A DNA stretch of 61,901 nt from Fragilaria crotonensis (lineage: Eukaryota; Bacillariophyta; Fragilariophyceae; Fragilariales; Fragilariaceae). The DNA lies in contig JAKSYS010000357.1 of the NCBI GenBank assembly GCA_022925895.1, forward strand, positions 1 to 61,901, read 5' to 3'. Made by a program: the position numbers and the translations under genes. The notes under the pieces were generated by a model. The model did no database searches, had not been told where the DNA came from, and saw only the letters and a list, made by a program, of their open reading frames with translations. Below, piece by piece: positions 23,297 through 34,652 of the stretch (position 1 is the stretch's first letter; the number at the start of each line of letters is the position of its first letter).

Positions 23297-25950
23297 CTAG
23301 TGGGATAGGAGTCCGTTGTGTCTCAACAATGCCTCAGGAGTAGGTTGACGACCGCGGAATCTCTCAAATACTTCCATGGGAGGCACACCACCACCCAAAC
23401 TAAGCACAGTGTCACGGAATCGCATACCCACGCGTCGCACCTCATCTTGGTTGTCCAAACCAACATCCTCAAAGGCACCAAAGGCGTCGGCGGACATGAC
23501 TTCGGCCCACTTGTAACTGTAGTATCCAGCAGCGTATCCACCGGCAAAGATGTGGCTGAAGGTACAGAGGAATCGATCTTCTTCCAACGGCAAGGAATAG
23601 GGTGTGTACCTTTGAGCGATGCGACGGTGAACATCAAAGATGCTCTCACCCTCTCCCCGTTCGCCAGCTTCAGCGTCATAGTTGGAATACAGTTCCATGT
23701 CAAGCTGACCGAAAAGGAGCTGGCGGCAAGACATCATGCCGGCGTTGAAAGTCTTTTGATCGCACAACTTCTGAAACATCTCTTCAGGCAGCGGTTCCCC
23801 GGTTTCGTAGTGTTTGGCGAATCCATAGACGGTGGGACGATCGTAGCACCAGTTTTCCATGAATTGGGAAGGAAGCTCGACGGCATCCCACTCCACACCG
23901 TTGATTCCAGCAACATCACCTACCGTTGCCTTAGTGAGCATGTGCTGCAAGCCGTGACCTGGAATACAAAGATGCAATCATGGGGGGAAAGTTAGAAACG
24001 TTGTGAAAGGCCAATCTGTCAACATTGAATGGAAAAGGAATAGATCGTACCAAATTCATGAAAGAGTGTTTCAACTTCACGGAAGGACATGAGACTTGGA
24101 GTGTCGCCAACTGGTGGAGAACCGTTGCATGTCAAGTACGCCACTGGGATATCTCGCTTGAGAGCCTCGGATTTGCCAATGCAAACATCCATCCATGCGC
24201 CTCCTCTCTTATCCTCGGGTCTCGAGTATGGATCCAAATAGAAGGACGCAATGTGTTGGTCGGAATCCACGTCGTAGACGTTGAAGAAACCAACATCTGG
24301 ATGCCACACCTCCGCCTCACCGTCCGCAGCCTTGACTCGAATGTTAAAGATGCGCTCCACGAGCCCAAAGAGACCCTCCAGAACATTAGGAAGTGCGAAA
24401 TAGGGACGGAGCTGTTCTTCGGTGAGATCGAATTTCTTTTCCTTCAATCGTTCCGAAAAGTATGTGGTGTCCCATGGCATGAGCTTCTCGACGTGGGCAT
24501 ACACGTCCGGCTGGAGTTCCTTGGCGAGAGCCAAAATCTCTGCAAGTTCCGCCTCGGCCACAGGGAGTGCCTCTTTTCCGATCACATCAGCCAGTTCTGC
24601 CACAGCATCGACTGATGATGCCATCTTAGCAGCCAACGATTGTTCAGCATAGTTGTCAAAGCCCAACAAGTTTGACATCTTTCGTTTGAGTTTAAGAATC
24701 TCATAGATAATCGGAATGTTGTTCTTGCTGGAATCCGACGAGAACTCAGAGGCGCGAGTCACAGAGGCCCGGTACACTTGTTCTCGTAGGTCGCGGTCTG
24801 GCAAATGCGACATGACGGCAATGTAGGATGGCATGTCCAGGGTTAGACGCCATGGACCTTTCTCCGGGTCCATGACAATGTCGCCAGTTTCACCCTCCTT
24901 CTTCTGGGCTTGCACGTGGGCCTGTGCCCACATGGCCTTGGCGGATGCTGGAACACCTTGCACCTTGGTGGGATCGTCGACTGTGAGTGAGAATGCCTTG
25001 GTGGCATCAAGGACATTGTTGGAGAACTGTGTACTAAGTTCGGCCAGACGCATCTTCATGCTGTTGAATTTTTCCTTGTCTTCGCCTTCCAAACCGACAC
25101 CTCCCAACTTCATGGATCTGAGAGATATTTCGACGGCTCTCGCTTTCTGAGATGTCTCAAAGTCGTCACCTTTCAATTCCGACGACAGCGTGGATAGGGC
25201 GTTGTAGAGGGCACTGGATTGTGAAAATTTGGTCATACTTTGCACCACCTTTGGCTGATTTTCTTCATAGGCGGCACGCAATTCATCTCCATTCTTGACA
25301 CCATTCAAATGACCTGCAACTCCCCACACGTACCCGACTGGGAATTGTAACTTTTCAACTTGAGGCAAGACTTGATCGTAGTCAATCGATGTTTTGGAGG
25401 AATCATCACTACTACTCTTTGCCAATTCTTCCAATTTGTGTTCCAATTCAGTAAATTCCGCTTCCATCGTTTCAATCAATTCCGAAACTGCGGGTGTCAA
25501 GTGAGATGGTTGAATGGAAGCAAATTTGGGGAGCCCTTGTTGTTCCTTCAATGGATTGTTACTGTTGGTGGCAGCGGTGGCGGTCTCCATGCTGGAACTA
25601 GTAGTCGTGGACATGGCTGCAATGAGCCTGGTAATGCTGCTGCGGGAAGACGCACCACCGCGAACTTGAACTGCTGAGAATGGTCCTATTCATAGTTGCG
25701 AGTAGAGAGGTGAGTGACATCTGCAACAGGATAAATACAGAGCAAACAGGAGGAAACGCAGGAGAAACAAGTACGGTACGCTGTACTCACTGCGACTGAT
25801 GGATTGAGACAGTATGGTGGACGAAAAGGACCGAACAGAGTGAAAGGTAGACGCCATGACGATGAGATTGAGGAAAAGAGTCCTTTTGCTGATCGTTGTT
25901 GCTTTAAAGATTGCGGTTGCAGCAGTAGCAGTAGCACTTTCAAACTTCAT
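23297..25950 (-). CDS. M3 family oligopeptidase (oligopeptidase A/OOP-like), probable plastid presequence
   Basis: Exons (minus) 25950-25791, 25673-24051 and 23958-23297; introns of 117 and 92 nt. The joined length is exactly 815 codons (814 aa). The second intron splits the zinc motif HEFG|HGLQH; the downstream metal-ligand segment [13 protein letters not shown] is present. M3 peptidases are soluble zinc metallopeptidases that degrade short peptides, including cleaved transit peptides in organelles. Exon 1 encodes a hydrophobic segment ([13 protein letters not shown]) whose ASTF resembles the diatom ASAF plastid-import motif, so organellar location is likely (inferred). No frameshift in 2.4 kb. 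Its 3' end faces the Cys-rich gene 219 bp away. Exon 1 and the promoter are duplicated at 29762-30040. Confidence 0.88.
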
Positions 25951-27023
25951 TATTCTTACTTGAGCACAGTGTACGAAGTACGAAGGATGCTTCGTCGTTG
26001 TAGATGCAATGTTAAATGTTAACAGACAACAGAAGCTGGAGAACAAGTCAAAGTGCTCAGGTCTGTAGGATATGAGATCTTGTTCTGTATCATCTGTTCC
26101 CAATGTTCGAAAGGCACATGATGCTGTGTCATCCACGCTGAGCAATGCGTGCATTGGATTTCCAATACGCAATACGTCAACACGTCATCCAGTCGGCTCC
26201 AGCCGAACGCCCTACACAGTCACGCGTACTCTCTGTACCGGTAATGATAAAGAATGGTACTCCGTACAGTACTCAGTACCAGTACGATGCACTGGAGTGT
26301 ACCCCGAATACAGTATTTTCCTCTCATAATATCAATGTGTATGTGTAGACATAAGACTGAAGTGTGGAGAGTTGGAGTATTCTACTGTACTGTATTGTAC
26401 TTTATTGCAGTACCTGTTCTACATCGTGCTACAGTAGTGTACCGTACTACGGCGATTCTACTCCTACCGGTAGCTACAAATACGAATAGCATGTACGTAG
26501 TACGTATGTATATACAAGGACTGTACGTGTATGATAAAGACTATTTGCTACGGCCCTACCGTCCTTGTATCATACAATACCATCGCACAAGGTACATGTA
26601 CTCTGCCTGTACGCCTGTACATACTCTTTCATCCCCGACTAAAATCCAAATGTTCTGATCGAATTGAAACAAAAGCAGAATCTCACGCGAATTGAAATTG
26701 AACCAGTACACATATGCTTCACACACACATCAGGACTCAAGGACCACACAATCCTAACAAAGGAAACAGCGTTTCGAAAGGAACACTTGATTGATCTTGG
26801 CATTGCAGTCTTGGAGATATCGAACCTGAGGATTACTGCAAGTACCACTCTTCCAGTTACGCGCTGAGTGTGTGAGAGAGAGTGAGTGCGATTACTAGTG
26901 CAATGTGCTTTTACGATTTGTTGAACCTTGGTTTTTTTAGCTTACATTATCTGCAAACTGTAGACTTCAGACTAAAAGTTCTCAACACGAGCTGACAACA
27001 AAAAAAACCAGAAAGAGCAAACT
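25951..27023. other. Divergent intergenic region, M3 peptidase / SLC44-A
   Basis: Shared 5' region of two divergent genes. 26346-26515 is repeated at 32098-32276, and 26525-27023 is similar to 34140-34652. GTAC/GGTACC-rich. No gene seen. Confidence 0.6.
26346..26515. repeat. Duplicated intergenic block, copy 1
   Basis: About 170 bp very similar to 32098-32276 (shared GAAGTGTGGAGAGTTGGAG and GCGATTCTACTCCTACCGG). Part of the segmental duplication; it shows that the second copy was split by an insertion after 32276. Confidence 0.8.
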
Positions 27024-28722
27024 ATGAAGAAATCACATTCCAACGGTATTGTTTACACTGGTGTTGATGTCAATGATCACGATGAAGATCTTGCATTTGC
27101 CGAGGCTGTCACAGTCGAAACAAGTGCCACAGCCTATGTCAATGTCAAACATGATGCGTACGACTCAGTCAGTCAGGACAAAAGTGTTTTCATCGTCGAT
27201 GTCAACGCAGTCACGGTATTGAAAAATGATGAGAGCGCAGTTGCTGCTCACGGTACTACCGGTGCTGCTGTACCGGTACCAATGGCATCCATGAATATTG
27301 CTTCAGGATCCAATCTCGAGGATGGTGTGCCTGTCACAGGTCACCACATTCACGTCAAGGGAGAGATACAGCCCAGCGAGTATCGTGATGCGTGGGCGAC
27401 AGTATTGTTCCTCATGCAGTGCCTTGCCATGGTAGGGGTTGCCATTGCTTGCTTTCCATACATTGGTCAAATTGCCACCGTTGTTTCAGCCAATACTACT
27501 ACAACTCCTCCCGACGCTGACGACGGTTCATGGCTAGACTTTTGTACTTCTTGCTCATCTCCTACGGAATTGCTGGAATTATGACCATGCTCACTCTCAG
27601 GCTCACGGCCTTGAAGTTTAATTCCGCAACCTACGGATTCCTCTTTTTATCCTCCATCGTGTCCTTCGTTGCCATGATTGTTTGTCTAATTCTCCTTGTT
27701 GGAGAGCAATCCAAGTCAGATCTAGAGGGCAAAGTTTCTTGCGCTGTGCTTCACAAGGATGATGACTCGGTCGTCTATCAACCGGGACGAATGTGTAACA
27801 CGCATCCTCCGAATCCAGGACTCGTGTTATATCTTATGAAATGTTTCTATATCACCCAGCAGAACATCAAGCTTGTGGTGCACGTGACGACGCCAGGTGT
27901 TGTTGGATCGTGGTGGTTTACTCCCATGGGAGACCCGTCGTCATCCTGCTGCTGCCGCTGCACTAAATCTCATTGTAATGTGATTGCGTCGCTTTCTCGT
28001 GCCATGACGTTTTCGTTTGGATCCATCTGCCTTGGATCATTGTTGGTGTCCATCATGGACGTTTCAAAGTCCTTTGCAAGGTCTTCCAATCAGAATGGGC
28101 GCGACATTAGCATCGTTGGATGTATTCTTGAGGTATGGTTGTGATTGTGCCCCGTGTTTGTTCTTGGATTTTTTGCGGTTATTCTGACTTAACTCCCTTT
28201 TCCCACCTTCTTGTATTGAAAAAGTGTGTCTTGTATTGTATCCGCAACTTGATAGAATACTTCAATTCTTGGGCATTCGTCTACGTTGGTCTTTATGGCT
28301 ATCCCTGCATTGAAGCTGGAAAGAGCGTGATGAATCTGTTCCGCCAGCGTGGATGGACGACGCTGATTGCCGACCGGTTGGTCTTTCGGGTCCCTGTATT
28401 CTGTGATATTGGCGTGGTTGTCGTTTGTGAATTTTTCGCCATTCTTTGTCACATGGCCGTTCGAGGATTCTTTGTGACGAGTGACAATGACCTCTCCTCG
28501 TCGCATGGGATTGCCTTCGTTGTTGCCTTTTTGGTCGGCGTATTCATCCATAATGTGGCACTGTTCGTCGTGGAGAGTGCCGTACGAACTGTCATTGTCT
28601 GCTTTGCCGAGAGTCCTGCGGAGTTCGAAGAGCACCATCCCGAACTTTACGAAATTATGAAGGCATTATGGGCCGTGGCGTACCCTATCAATCCGGGAGT
28701 TTGGCTTAGGGGAAAAAACTGA
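27024..28722 (+). pseudogene. SLC44 choline-transporter-like protein, copy A (defective)
   Basis: Exons 27024-28132 and 28225-28722, 92-nt intron. SLC44/Pns1-like features: an N-terminal soluble tail, TM segments, VVHVTTPGVVGSWWF, SRAMTFSFGSICLGSLLVSI, FNSWAFVYVGLYGYP and ESAVRTVIVCFAESP near the C-terminus. A one-base deletion at about 27540 (GACTTTTG against GACGTTTTG in copy B) shifts the frame. Compared with copy B it also lacks about 210 bp (70 codons, in frame, between TMLTL and LTALKF) covering transmembrane sequence, plus a short Thr/Asp linker. Probably nonfunctional. Members of the family move choline or related cations across plasma or organelle membranes. Confidence 0.8.
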
Positions 28723-28980
28723 ACCATACATGTAGAGTTACACTCGAGCTACTAGTAGCATGTCTTTCCTGACTCACGAGGCACTGTTCTTATACTCTGT
28801 ATATAAGAACGATAGGTGGGATTCATTGTTTTCGACAAATGCATGGCACGACAAACGTTCCGACCACTCGCTATGCATGTTTAGTCATGTAAAATAACGT
28901 CAAGGAGTGTCTCAAATTACAGTCGCTGCATATTAGGCATTCTTAATTTTTGCAACCTCCCCATTTCCGTGTGATTTTCT

Positions 28981-29761
28981 CTAGCGCATCATTGCTATCG
29001 GCTGCTGCTGTGTGACACAGTGCACTGCTCCTCCAGCGACATGAGCCTGTTCTATATTGATTCCAACCACTCGGCGGGACGGATAGACTTGACCCAAGAT
29101 TCGTATCGCCTCCTGGTCCATGGGATCATTGTAGGTGGGTACAAGTACCACATCATTTCCAACATGGTATTTCACATAGATCCCCTCAACTCCACTATTC
29201 AAAATTGTTTTGTTTGTCGTGGGCAGGTGTACGATGGTGTATGCTTCGGCGTTGGCGTTACAAGCCTCGACGAGCTCGTCGTATTCATAAGTGTTGGCAA
29301 TATCGTCGGGGGTGGAGAGTATTAATCGTGTTGTTGCCCACAAGGCGAGCCATCCCATCCGCATAATTGCCAGTAACGTCAATGTCGCGTTCACCCTCGA
29401 GCCATATAAAGTTGGTGACACCCAAATACTTGCGAAAGATTGCCTCCGCATCGGCCTGTGTCATTCCTGGATTGAGGTTCTGATTCAGGATGCAAGATTT
29501 TCGTAGCCATCAAGGTCCTGTTGCCATCAATGTCAAAGGAACCTCCCTTGTGGATCATGGGAATATCGAGACGCGGTAGTTCCAAACTCTGTGCCACACG
29601 AATCGGCACCATATTGTCTTTCCAGTAATCAGCCTTGCCTCCCTTCCATAGGACGCATAATTTTCAATAAGCAGGCTACCATTCTCATAACGGACAATAA
29701 TCAGGGCATTGTCTCGGATCTAAACATCAACGGTACGTTGAACCCAGAAATAGAGTTTGGG
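28981..29761 (-). pseudogene. Agmatine deiminase fragment, copy A
   Basis: Convergent with SLC44-A, 258 bp apart. It retains the C-terminal third with the catalytic-Cys motif GGAVHCVTQQQPIAMMR, but the middle is frameshifted in several places (for example after GGSFDIDGNRTLMA). The N-terminal half is missing: similarity to copy B ends at 29761 (B position 37644), where M3-peptidase sequence begins. It cannot make enzyme. It is the truncated end of tandem-duplication unit 1. Confidence 0.85.
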
Positions 29762-30040
29762 CGCTGTACTCACAACAGCGAGTGACAGAATGAGAAAGTA
29801 TGCAGGACGAAAATACCGATCAGAGTGAAAGGAACAAGCCATGACGATGCGACTGAAGGAAAGCGTCCTTTTGCTGACCTTTGTCGGCGGAAAGATTGCA
29901 GTTGTAGCACTTTCAAACTTGTTATAGTCTTACTTGAGCACTGTGTACGAAGTATGACGAAGGATGCTTCGTCATAGATAAAATGTTCACAGAGAGCAGA
30001 AGCAGAAGTGCAAGTCAAAATGCTGATCTGTTCTCTACTG
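29762..30040 (-). pseudogene. Duplicated M3-peptidase exon 1 and promoter
   Basis: Similar to 25779-26050 (shared CTTTTGCTGA, TAGCACTTTCAAACTT, CTTACTTGAGCAC, GAAGGATGCTTCGTC). It includes a first-exon-like frame (KFESATTAIF...SKRTL) and the intact splice donor GTGAGTAC at 29766-29773, but the start ATG is changed to AAC. It is the beginning of duplication unit 2. Confidence 0.8.
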
Positions 30041-30059
30041 TTCCAAAATTCAAGTCCGA

Positions 30060-31044
30060 AGATATATGTCATACTTCATAAAACCAAATATTACAAGCTA
30101 ATTCTGAGATTCTATTGGACTCGACGATTGCAGTTTGGCTCGACCTGGAGGTTCCGGAATAACTTCTAAACCGTCTTGCTGTTACTCACGGATTTTTTCA
30201 GGGTTAAGCTTGAGATACTCCGAAATACTATGATGGAATCTTAAATATGGAACTTTGCTTTTACCGAAATGATCCTGAGCCTTCTCAGAAGATTAAAAGT
30301 AGCTCAAATAATCTTTCAAATGATGCTTCCGGTGTAACAAGGGAATGTGATTTTCTAAGGGCGCGGGCATAGTAGTAGTCTAAGAGTCCCAAGATGGATT
30401 TTTGTTCGGACATTTGAAGCATCTTAAATATTCGTGTATTTTCTTAAACTTTCTTAATTCTTCTTAAGCTATTTTAATCTTCTTAAACTATCTTATATAT
30501 GCTTTAACTTTCTTATCTGTACAGAAGACAGTTTTAGCTTCTGAAATCTTCTTAAATTTTCTTAAACTTTCTTAAATTTTCTGAAAGGAAGATTCCTACT
30601 ACCAAACTGATATCCTTAAATCGTTTTTATTCGAAAATGAAATGCACGCAGGGATAACGGTCATCTACTGGTATAAAAGAAGATTTTCCGGAACCTCCTT
30701 GTTGTGAATCCCAGATATCTCCTGCCTCGTACGCACGTACAAACTCTACCACACTGTAGATAAGTGATAAGTTGACAATACCACCGACTCTAAATTCCGG
30801 TTCCAAATATAGTAACTACTTTAGTTACTTCCTTGTCTCAGATCAGTCCTGCTAACCTTCCCAGACAGGGATCTCTTGTCTTGGTTGGAGATGATCTTAA
30901 CTCCTCTTTGAACTCTCCTTTCTCTCTACTTACAGTCGTCAATCGTCGCCATCTAAAACTAAAACAAAAATGTGAACTAATTATCGGGTTGTCACCGTAT
31001 CCCGGCCGGTAGGCCGCGATTGTAATACCCTGTACAATCGCCAT
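30060..31044. other. Gene-free, transposon-derived stretch
   Basis: Holds the TTCTTAAA tract and, at about 30830-31040, sequence downstream of the copia RNase H (minus strand) that could be its 3' LTR. The LTR ends cannot be fixed. No gene. Confidence 0.45.
30420..30595. repeat. T-rich degenerate TTCTTAAA(C/T)TT tract
   Basis: About 15 degenerate copies of TTCTTAAA-type decamers over 175 bp (30427-30595). Low-complexity sequence, part of the 30.07-31.0 kb stretch without genes. Confidence 0.75.
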
Positions 31045-31245
31045 CTACATCATCAAACAATTGTAGTTTCTTGTCGGGCGATTTACTGTCGTTCGGATAC
31101 TGTAGATTCTGGATCGTGCGCGTTGCCAACGGAATGCCTTCGTAGTTCCCGCGTACACACCACCACGGAAGCGGGATTCCGGTGCTGGATGTCTGTCTGT
31201 TTGCACAGCCAGTACATCCTCACCGGTACTGTCGTTGGTTAGTAA

Positions 31246-31870
31246 ACGCTTATCCTCGACATCCTCCCTCCAGCAATCTAGAGTTCCGTTTCTCATGTTC
31301 TGGGCGTGTTTGGTATGTAACTTGGCAGGGCAGAGGGCAGTACTTGTTCAGAATGTATGCGGCATTTTCTTCTGAACGAACAAAGTGCACTTTCAAATAT
31401 CCAGTGTCCTCGAGCTCTCGAATGAAATGTACCCTCACGTCAATGTGTTTCGTTCTTGCTCCGACATGTTGGCTGGTTCTTAACCAAATAAATCGCTCCC
31501 AGATTGTCTTCGTAGATTTTTCCAATAAGTCTTTCTTCTGATGGTGGGTTTCGCATGACCTCGTCAAGCATCATCATCATGAACTTGTTTTCACATGCGC
31601 CTTTCGCCAAACTAATATATTCCGCTTCTGTACTTGATAGAGTCACAACATGTTGGGTTTTCGATTCCCAGCCAATGTACTAGTGTTCCACCCAGTGTAT
31701 GTAGACCGGACGATATGCTCTTTCTGTCGTCTGTGTTCTTGGCATGGTCTGAGTCAACGATAGATATCGGTCTCAGTTCTTTTGGTCTTCTGTACACCAG
31801 TCCTTCATGATACTTTCTTGGATCATGTAGAATGTGGAACGTCCGATACACTACAAGCGTAGTCATGATC
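31246..31870 (-). pseudogene. Ty1/copia RNase H fragment
   Basis: On the minus strand the pieces read DSDHAKNTDDRKSISS, LSSTEAEYISLAKGA, YEDNLGAIYLVKN and RTKHIDVRVHFIRE, then a VRSEENAAYILNK tail. This is the C-terminal RNase H end of a Ty1/copia polyprotein. Three frames are needed, and only the C-terminus remains (no RT or integrase). It is a dead fragment inside duplication unit 2, so it inserted after, or was not part of, the duplicated block. Confidence 0.85.
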
Positions 31871-32097
31871 TTCGACAGGGTTTCTTGGGAGTTCAAGGAA
31901 ACTTGGGAGTTCAAAACATCGATACAAAAATTTTCGCGTGGACACACCTTCATTTTACGAAAATCGAAGTTGAAATCGATTATGCATGGTTCGATCACTT
32001 GCAAACTTGGAAACTTGGATTTAGAAAATTTGCATGGACAGGCCCAGAGTGGAATTAAAAAGGACTACTTGTACTGCATCACTGTATATCATACCGG

Positions 32098-32276
32098 TAG
32101 ACAGAGACTGAAGTGTGGAGAGTTGGAGTAGTGTACTGTACTGTACTTTATTGCAGTACCTGTTTTACCTCGTGCTACAGTACGGTATCGTACCGTACCG
32201 TACCGTACGACGGCGATTCTACTCCTACCGGTAGCTACAAATACGCATACCATGTACCTATGATATATGGCTGGTT
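32098..32276. repeat. Duplicated intergenic block, copy 2
   Basis: Counterpart of 26346-26515. It contains a short (CGTAC)4 expansion at 32189-32208 absent from copy 1. Copy-2 similarity to copy 1 resumes only at about 34140. Confidence 0.8.
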
Positions 32277-34135
32277 TCATCCTTTGGCTGAATATCGTAG
32301 CAACACGTACACTCAGTACTCTAAAAATTTATCTGGCGCAAAAGTTTTGGAATCAACCTCGTCGTTCGTCATAATTGTTACAATCCATCCGTCATGGTAG
32401 GCACAAAGCCGTAAACAAAGCCTGTATCAAAAGTCGACAGCTTTCATTTGTTGTAAATGCCTTGACACGGCGTTCGATTAGCGGAAGGGTGAGTTTTGTG
32501 CTTTAATCTGCCCTGTTTGTGCTCTCATGAATGATATGCGCCGACGTACCCTCTCGCTTGCCTGCCTTGAACACTTGCGGAGGACTGTCTCGGTTGTGAG
32601 AACTTCCCTGCTTTTTGCATCTTTGACTAACGCCTTCAAATGTGTTCCTTTTTTATCGAAATCGATGCCTTTTTTCTCTACTGGCACTAGGGAAGGTGCA
32701 GCGTTGTCGGTCACATGCTGCGGCATCGGCATTTCGACTCGTACCCTTCGGAAGACCTTCAGCGACTTGAACACCATCATTGGAACTGACTTTTTGAAGG
32801 CGATGATTGCCATGGCTGAAGTTCTTAACACTGACTTCCTTGTTTTGAAGGCCTTTTGCAGCCAGCACGGCCCTAATCTTGATGGTGCAGCAGCAAAGTG
32901 AAGCGACTTACACCTGATGTCATATGCAACACCAAACTGAGCAACGTTCCTGACTAATCTCTGACCTCATGACTATGATGACTATCATGAAGTATGCCTT
33001 TCATGAGATGCCATACTTGGCTCAATACCGCAAGCTCCGCAACGGTCATTGACTCCTATTGCCGGGTTGTGTATTGCTGTCTGTCATTGCAAGCCCTGCT
33101 ACGTACCAGCTGAGTCAAACCATGTTGCCGGCGAACCCTACATTCTGGAGTGCAAGAGGAACGTTCAAAATCAGATGATGAAGGTTCCAGCCTTTGAAAG
33201 CTCCAAGTACTCTGACGTTGCCGAGGATGGACACTAGATGAATGAATTTCCAGCAAAGCAATGTCGTGGATGATTTCAAGCCGACCATGAGTATATGCCC
33301 ACTTCATCAACGTCTGCTTTCTATCAAACTCCTTTTTGTGGGTGGAATCTTTTGTGGTCAAAAGTTATGCCACTGCATACAACCTATTGAGGCAGGAGAG
33401 GACCACAAATGACAATCGCATGTAATATTAAACACAACGAGTGAAATAGTAGTGAAGCAGAGCACTTTTTGGTTCACTAATAGCGTTCATTTTATTCAGA
33501 TGCTTCAAGCTGGGATGATGAGAACTCCAAATAGCGGGTAGCAGCCTTTCCTTATGTTTCAAGTGCGAGACTGTGTATAACTCCGCACCTGATAGCTGAT
33601 AGTCATAGTCAGGTAGTGTTTATGGTCGAGCAACTTTCTGAAGACCCCTGCTGAGGAATTCAGCTACGTTGTTGCATGCAATCTGCTGGGTATGGGATGC
33701 ACACTTCTTGTTGGCTTTGGAAATGAATCACTTCAGGGGACGTATCCACGCCAATTGGCGCCCGGAAATGCATTCTGTAGAGCAAGAGGCGAACGTTTAC
33801 AGCCATCATCGGAAGGACATCAGCAGTGGGTTCATTATGGCCGATCAGCCGGACCTTTCAGTTCAGGGGCCTAACCAACTTGATAAACGAGCTCTGAGTT
33901 CAAAAAGGTCCGGCTGATGAGGACTGGAAGACGATCAAATCGTCATTGCAATCTCATGGTCTCAAGATCGTTTATTTGTGTGGTGCCACTCGTGTTGTTC
34001 GGAGGCGCGAGGATGCCGGATCGCATTTCACTCCATGACGTCAATGGATTTTGTACCATTCCTACACAACTTGTACTATATGTAGTTTCTTGATGAAACC
34101 AGCCATACTACTATGAATATACTGTAGCAGGACTT
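32277..34135. mobile_element. Unidentified 1.86-kb insert in copy 2
   Basis: This block interrupts the alignment of copy 2 with copy 1, so it is an insertion there (or a deletion in copy 1). I find no TIRs, LTRs or recognised protein. ORFs overlap on both strands at 32478-32901, and further short ones lie at 33049-33361. Its identity is unknown; a non-autonomous or degraded transposon is the simplest reading. Confidence 0.4.
32478..32831 (-). CDS. Hypothetical ORF, 117 codons
   Basis: Lys/Arg-rich and charged (KKGIDFDKKGTHLKALVKDA, QASERVRRRISFMRAQ). It looks more protein-like than the overlapping plus-strand ORF 32527-32901. No homology recognised. Low confidence that it is expressed. Confidence 0.2.
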   Translation of the reverse strand: MLRTSAMAIIAFKKSVPMMVFKSLKVFRRVRVEMPMPQHVTDNAAPSLVPVEKKGIDFDKKGTHLKALVKDAKSREVLTTETVLRKCSRQASERVRRRISFMRAQTGQIKAQNSPFR

Positions 34136-34652
34136 GTATGTTCAGCATATCATATGCCCCCTATTTGCAATGGCCCTACAGTCCTTGATGCCATGGTACA
34201 GCCAAGGTACCAGGTACTGTACATGTACTCTGCCTGTACTCCATACTCTGTCATCCCCGACTCAAATCCAAAAATTCTGATCGATGCATATTGAAGGAAA
34301 CAGAATCTCACGCGAATTGAAATTGAAGCACACATCATTCACACACATCAGGACTCAAGACCACAGAATCCTAACAACGCAAACAGTTTCAAAAGGAACA
34401 TTTGATTCATCTTGTCATTGCAGTCTTGGAGATACCGAACCTGACTGAGGATCATTACAAAGTACCACTCTTTCAGTGTGTGAGTGAGTGAGTGCGAGTA
34501 CATGTGCAATGTGCAAGGACGCCTTGTTGAACCTTGTTTTTTTTAGCTTACATTATCTGCACACTGACACAGTACAAACTTCAGACTCTGAAGTTCTCAA
34601 CACGAACTGATAACAAACAAAACAGGACACAGCAAAGTAGAAAGTGCAAACA

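Larger units (their letters stand above)
25779..29761. repeat. Tandem segmental duplication, copy 1
   Basis: Holds M3 peptidase exon 1 and promoter, SLC44-A, and a truncated agmatine deiminase. It is paralogous, in the same order, to 29762-37644. The left edge is at the splice donor of M3 intron 1 and the right edge is inside the deiminase coding sequence. Confidence 0.8.
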
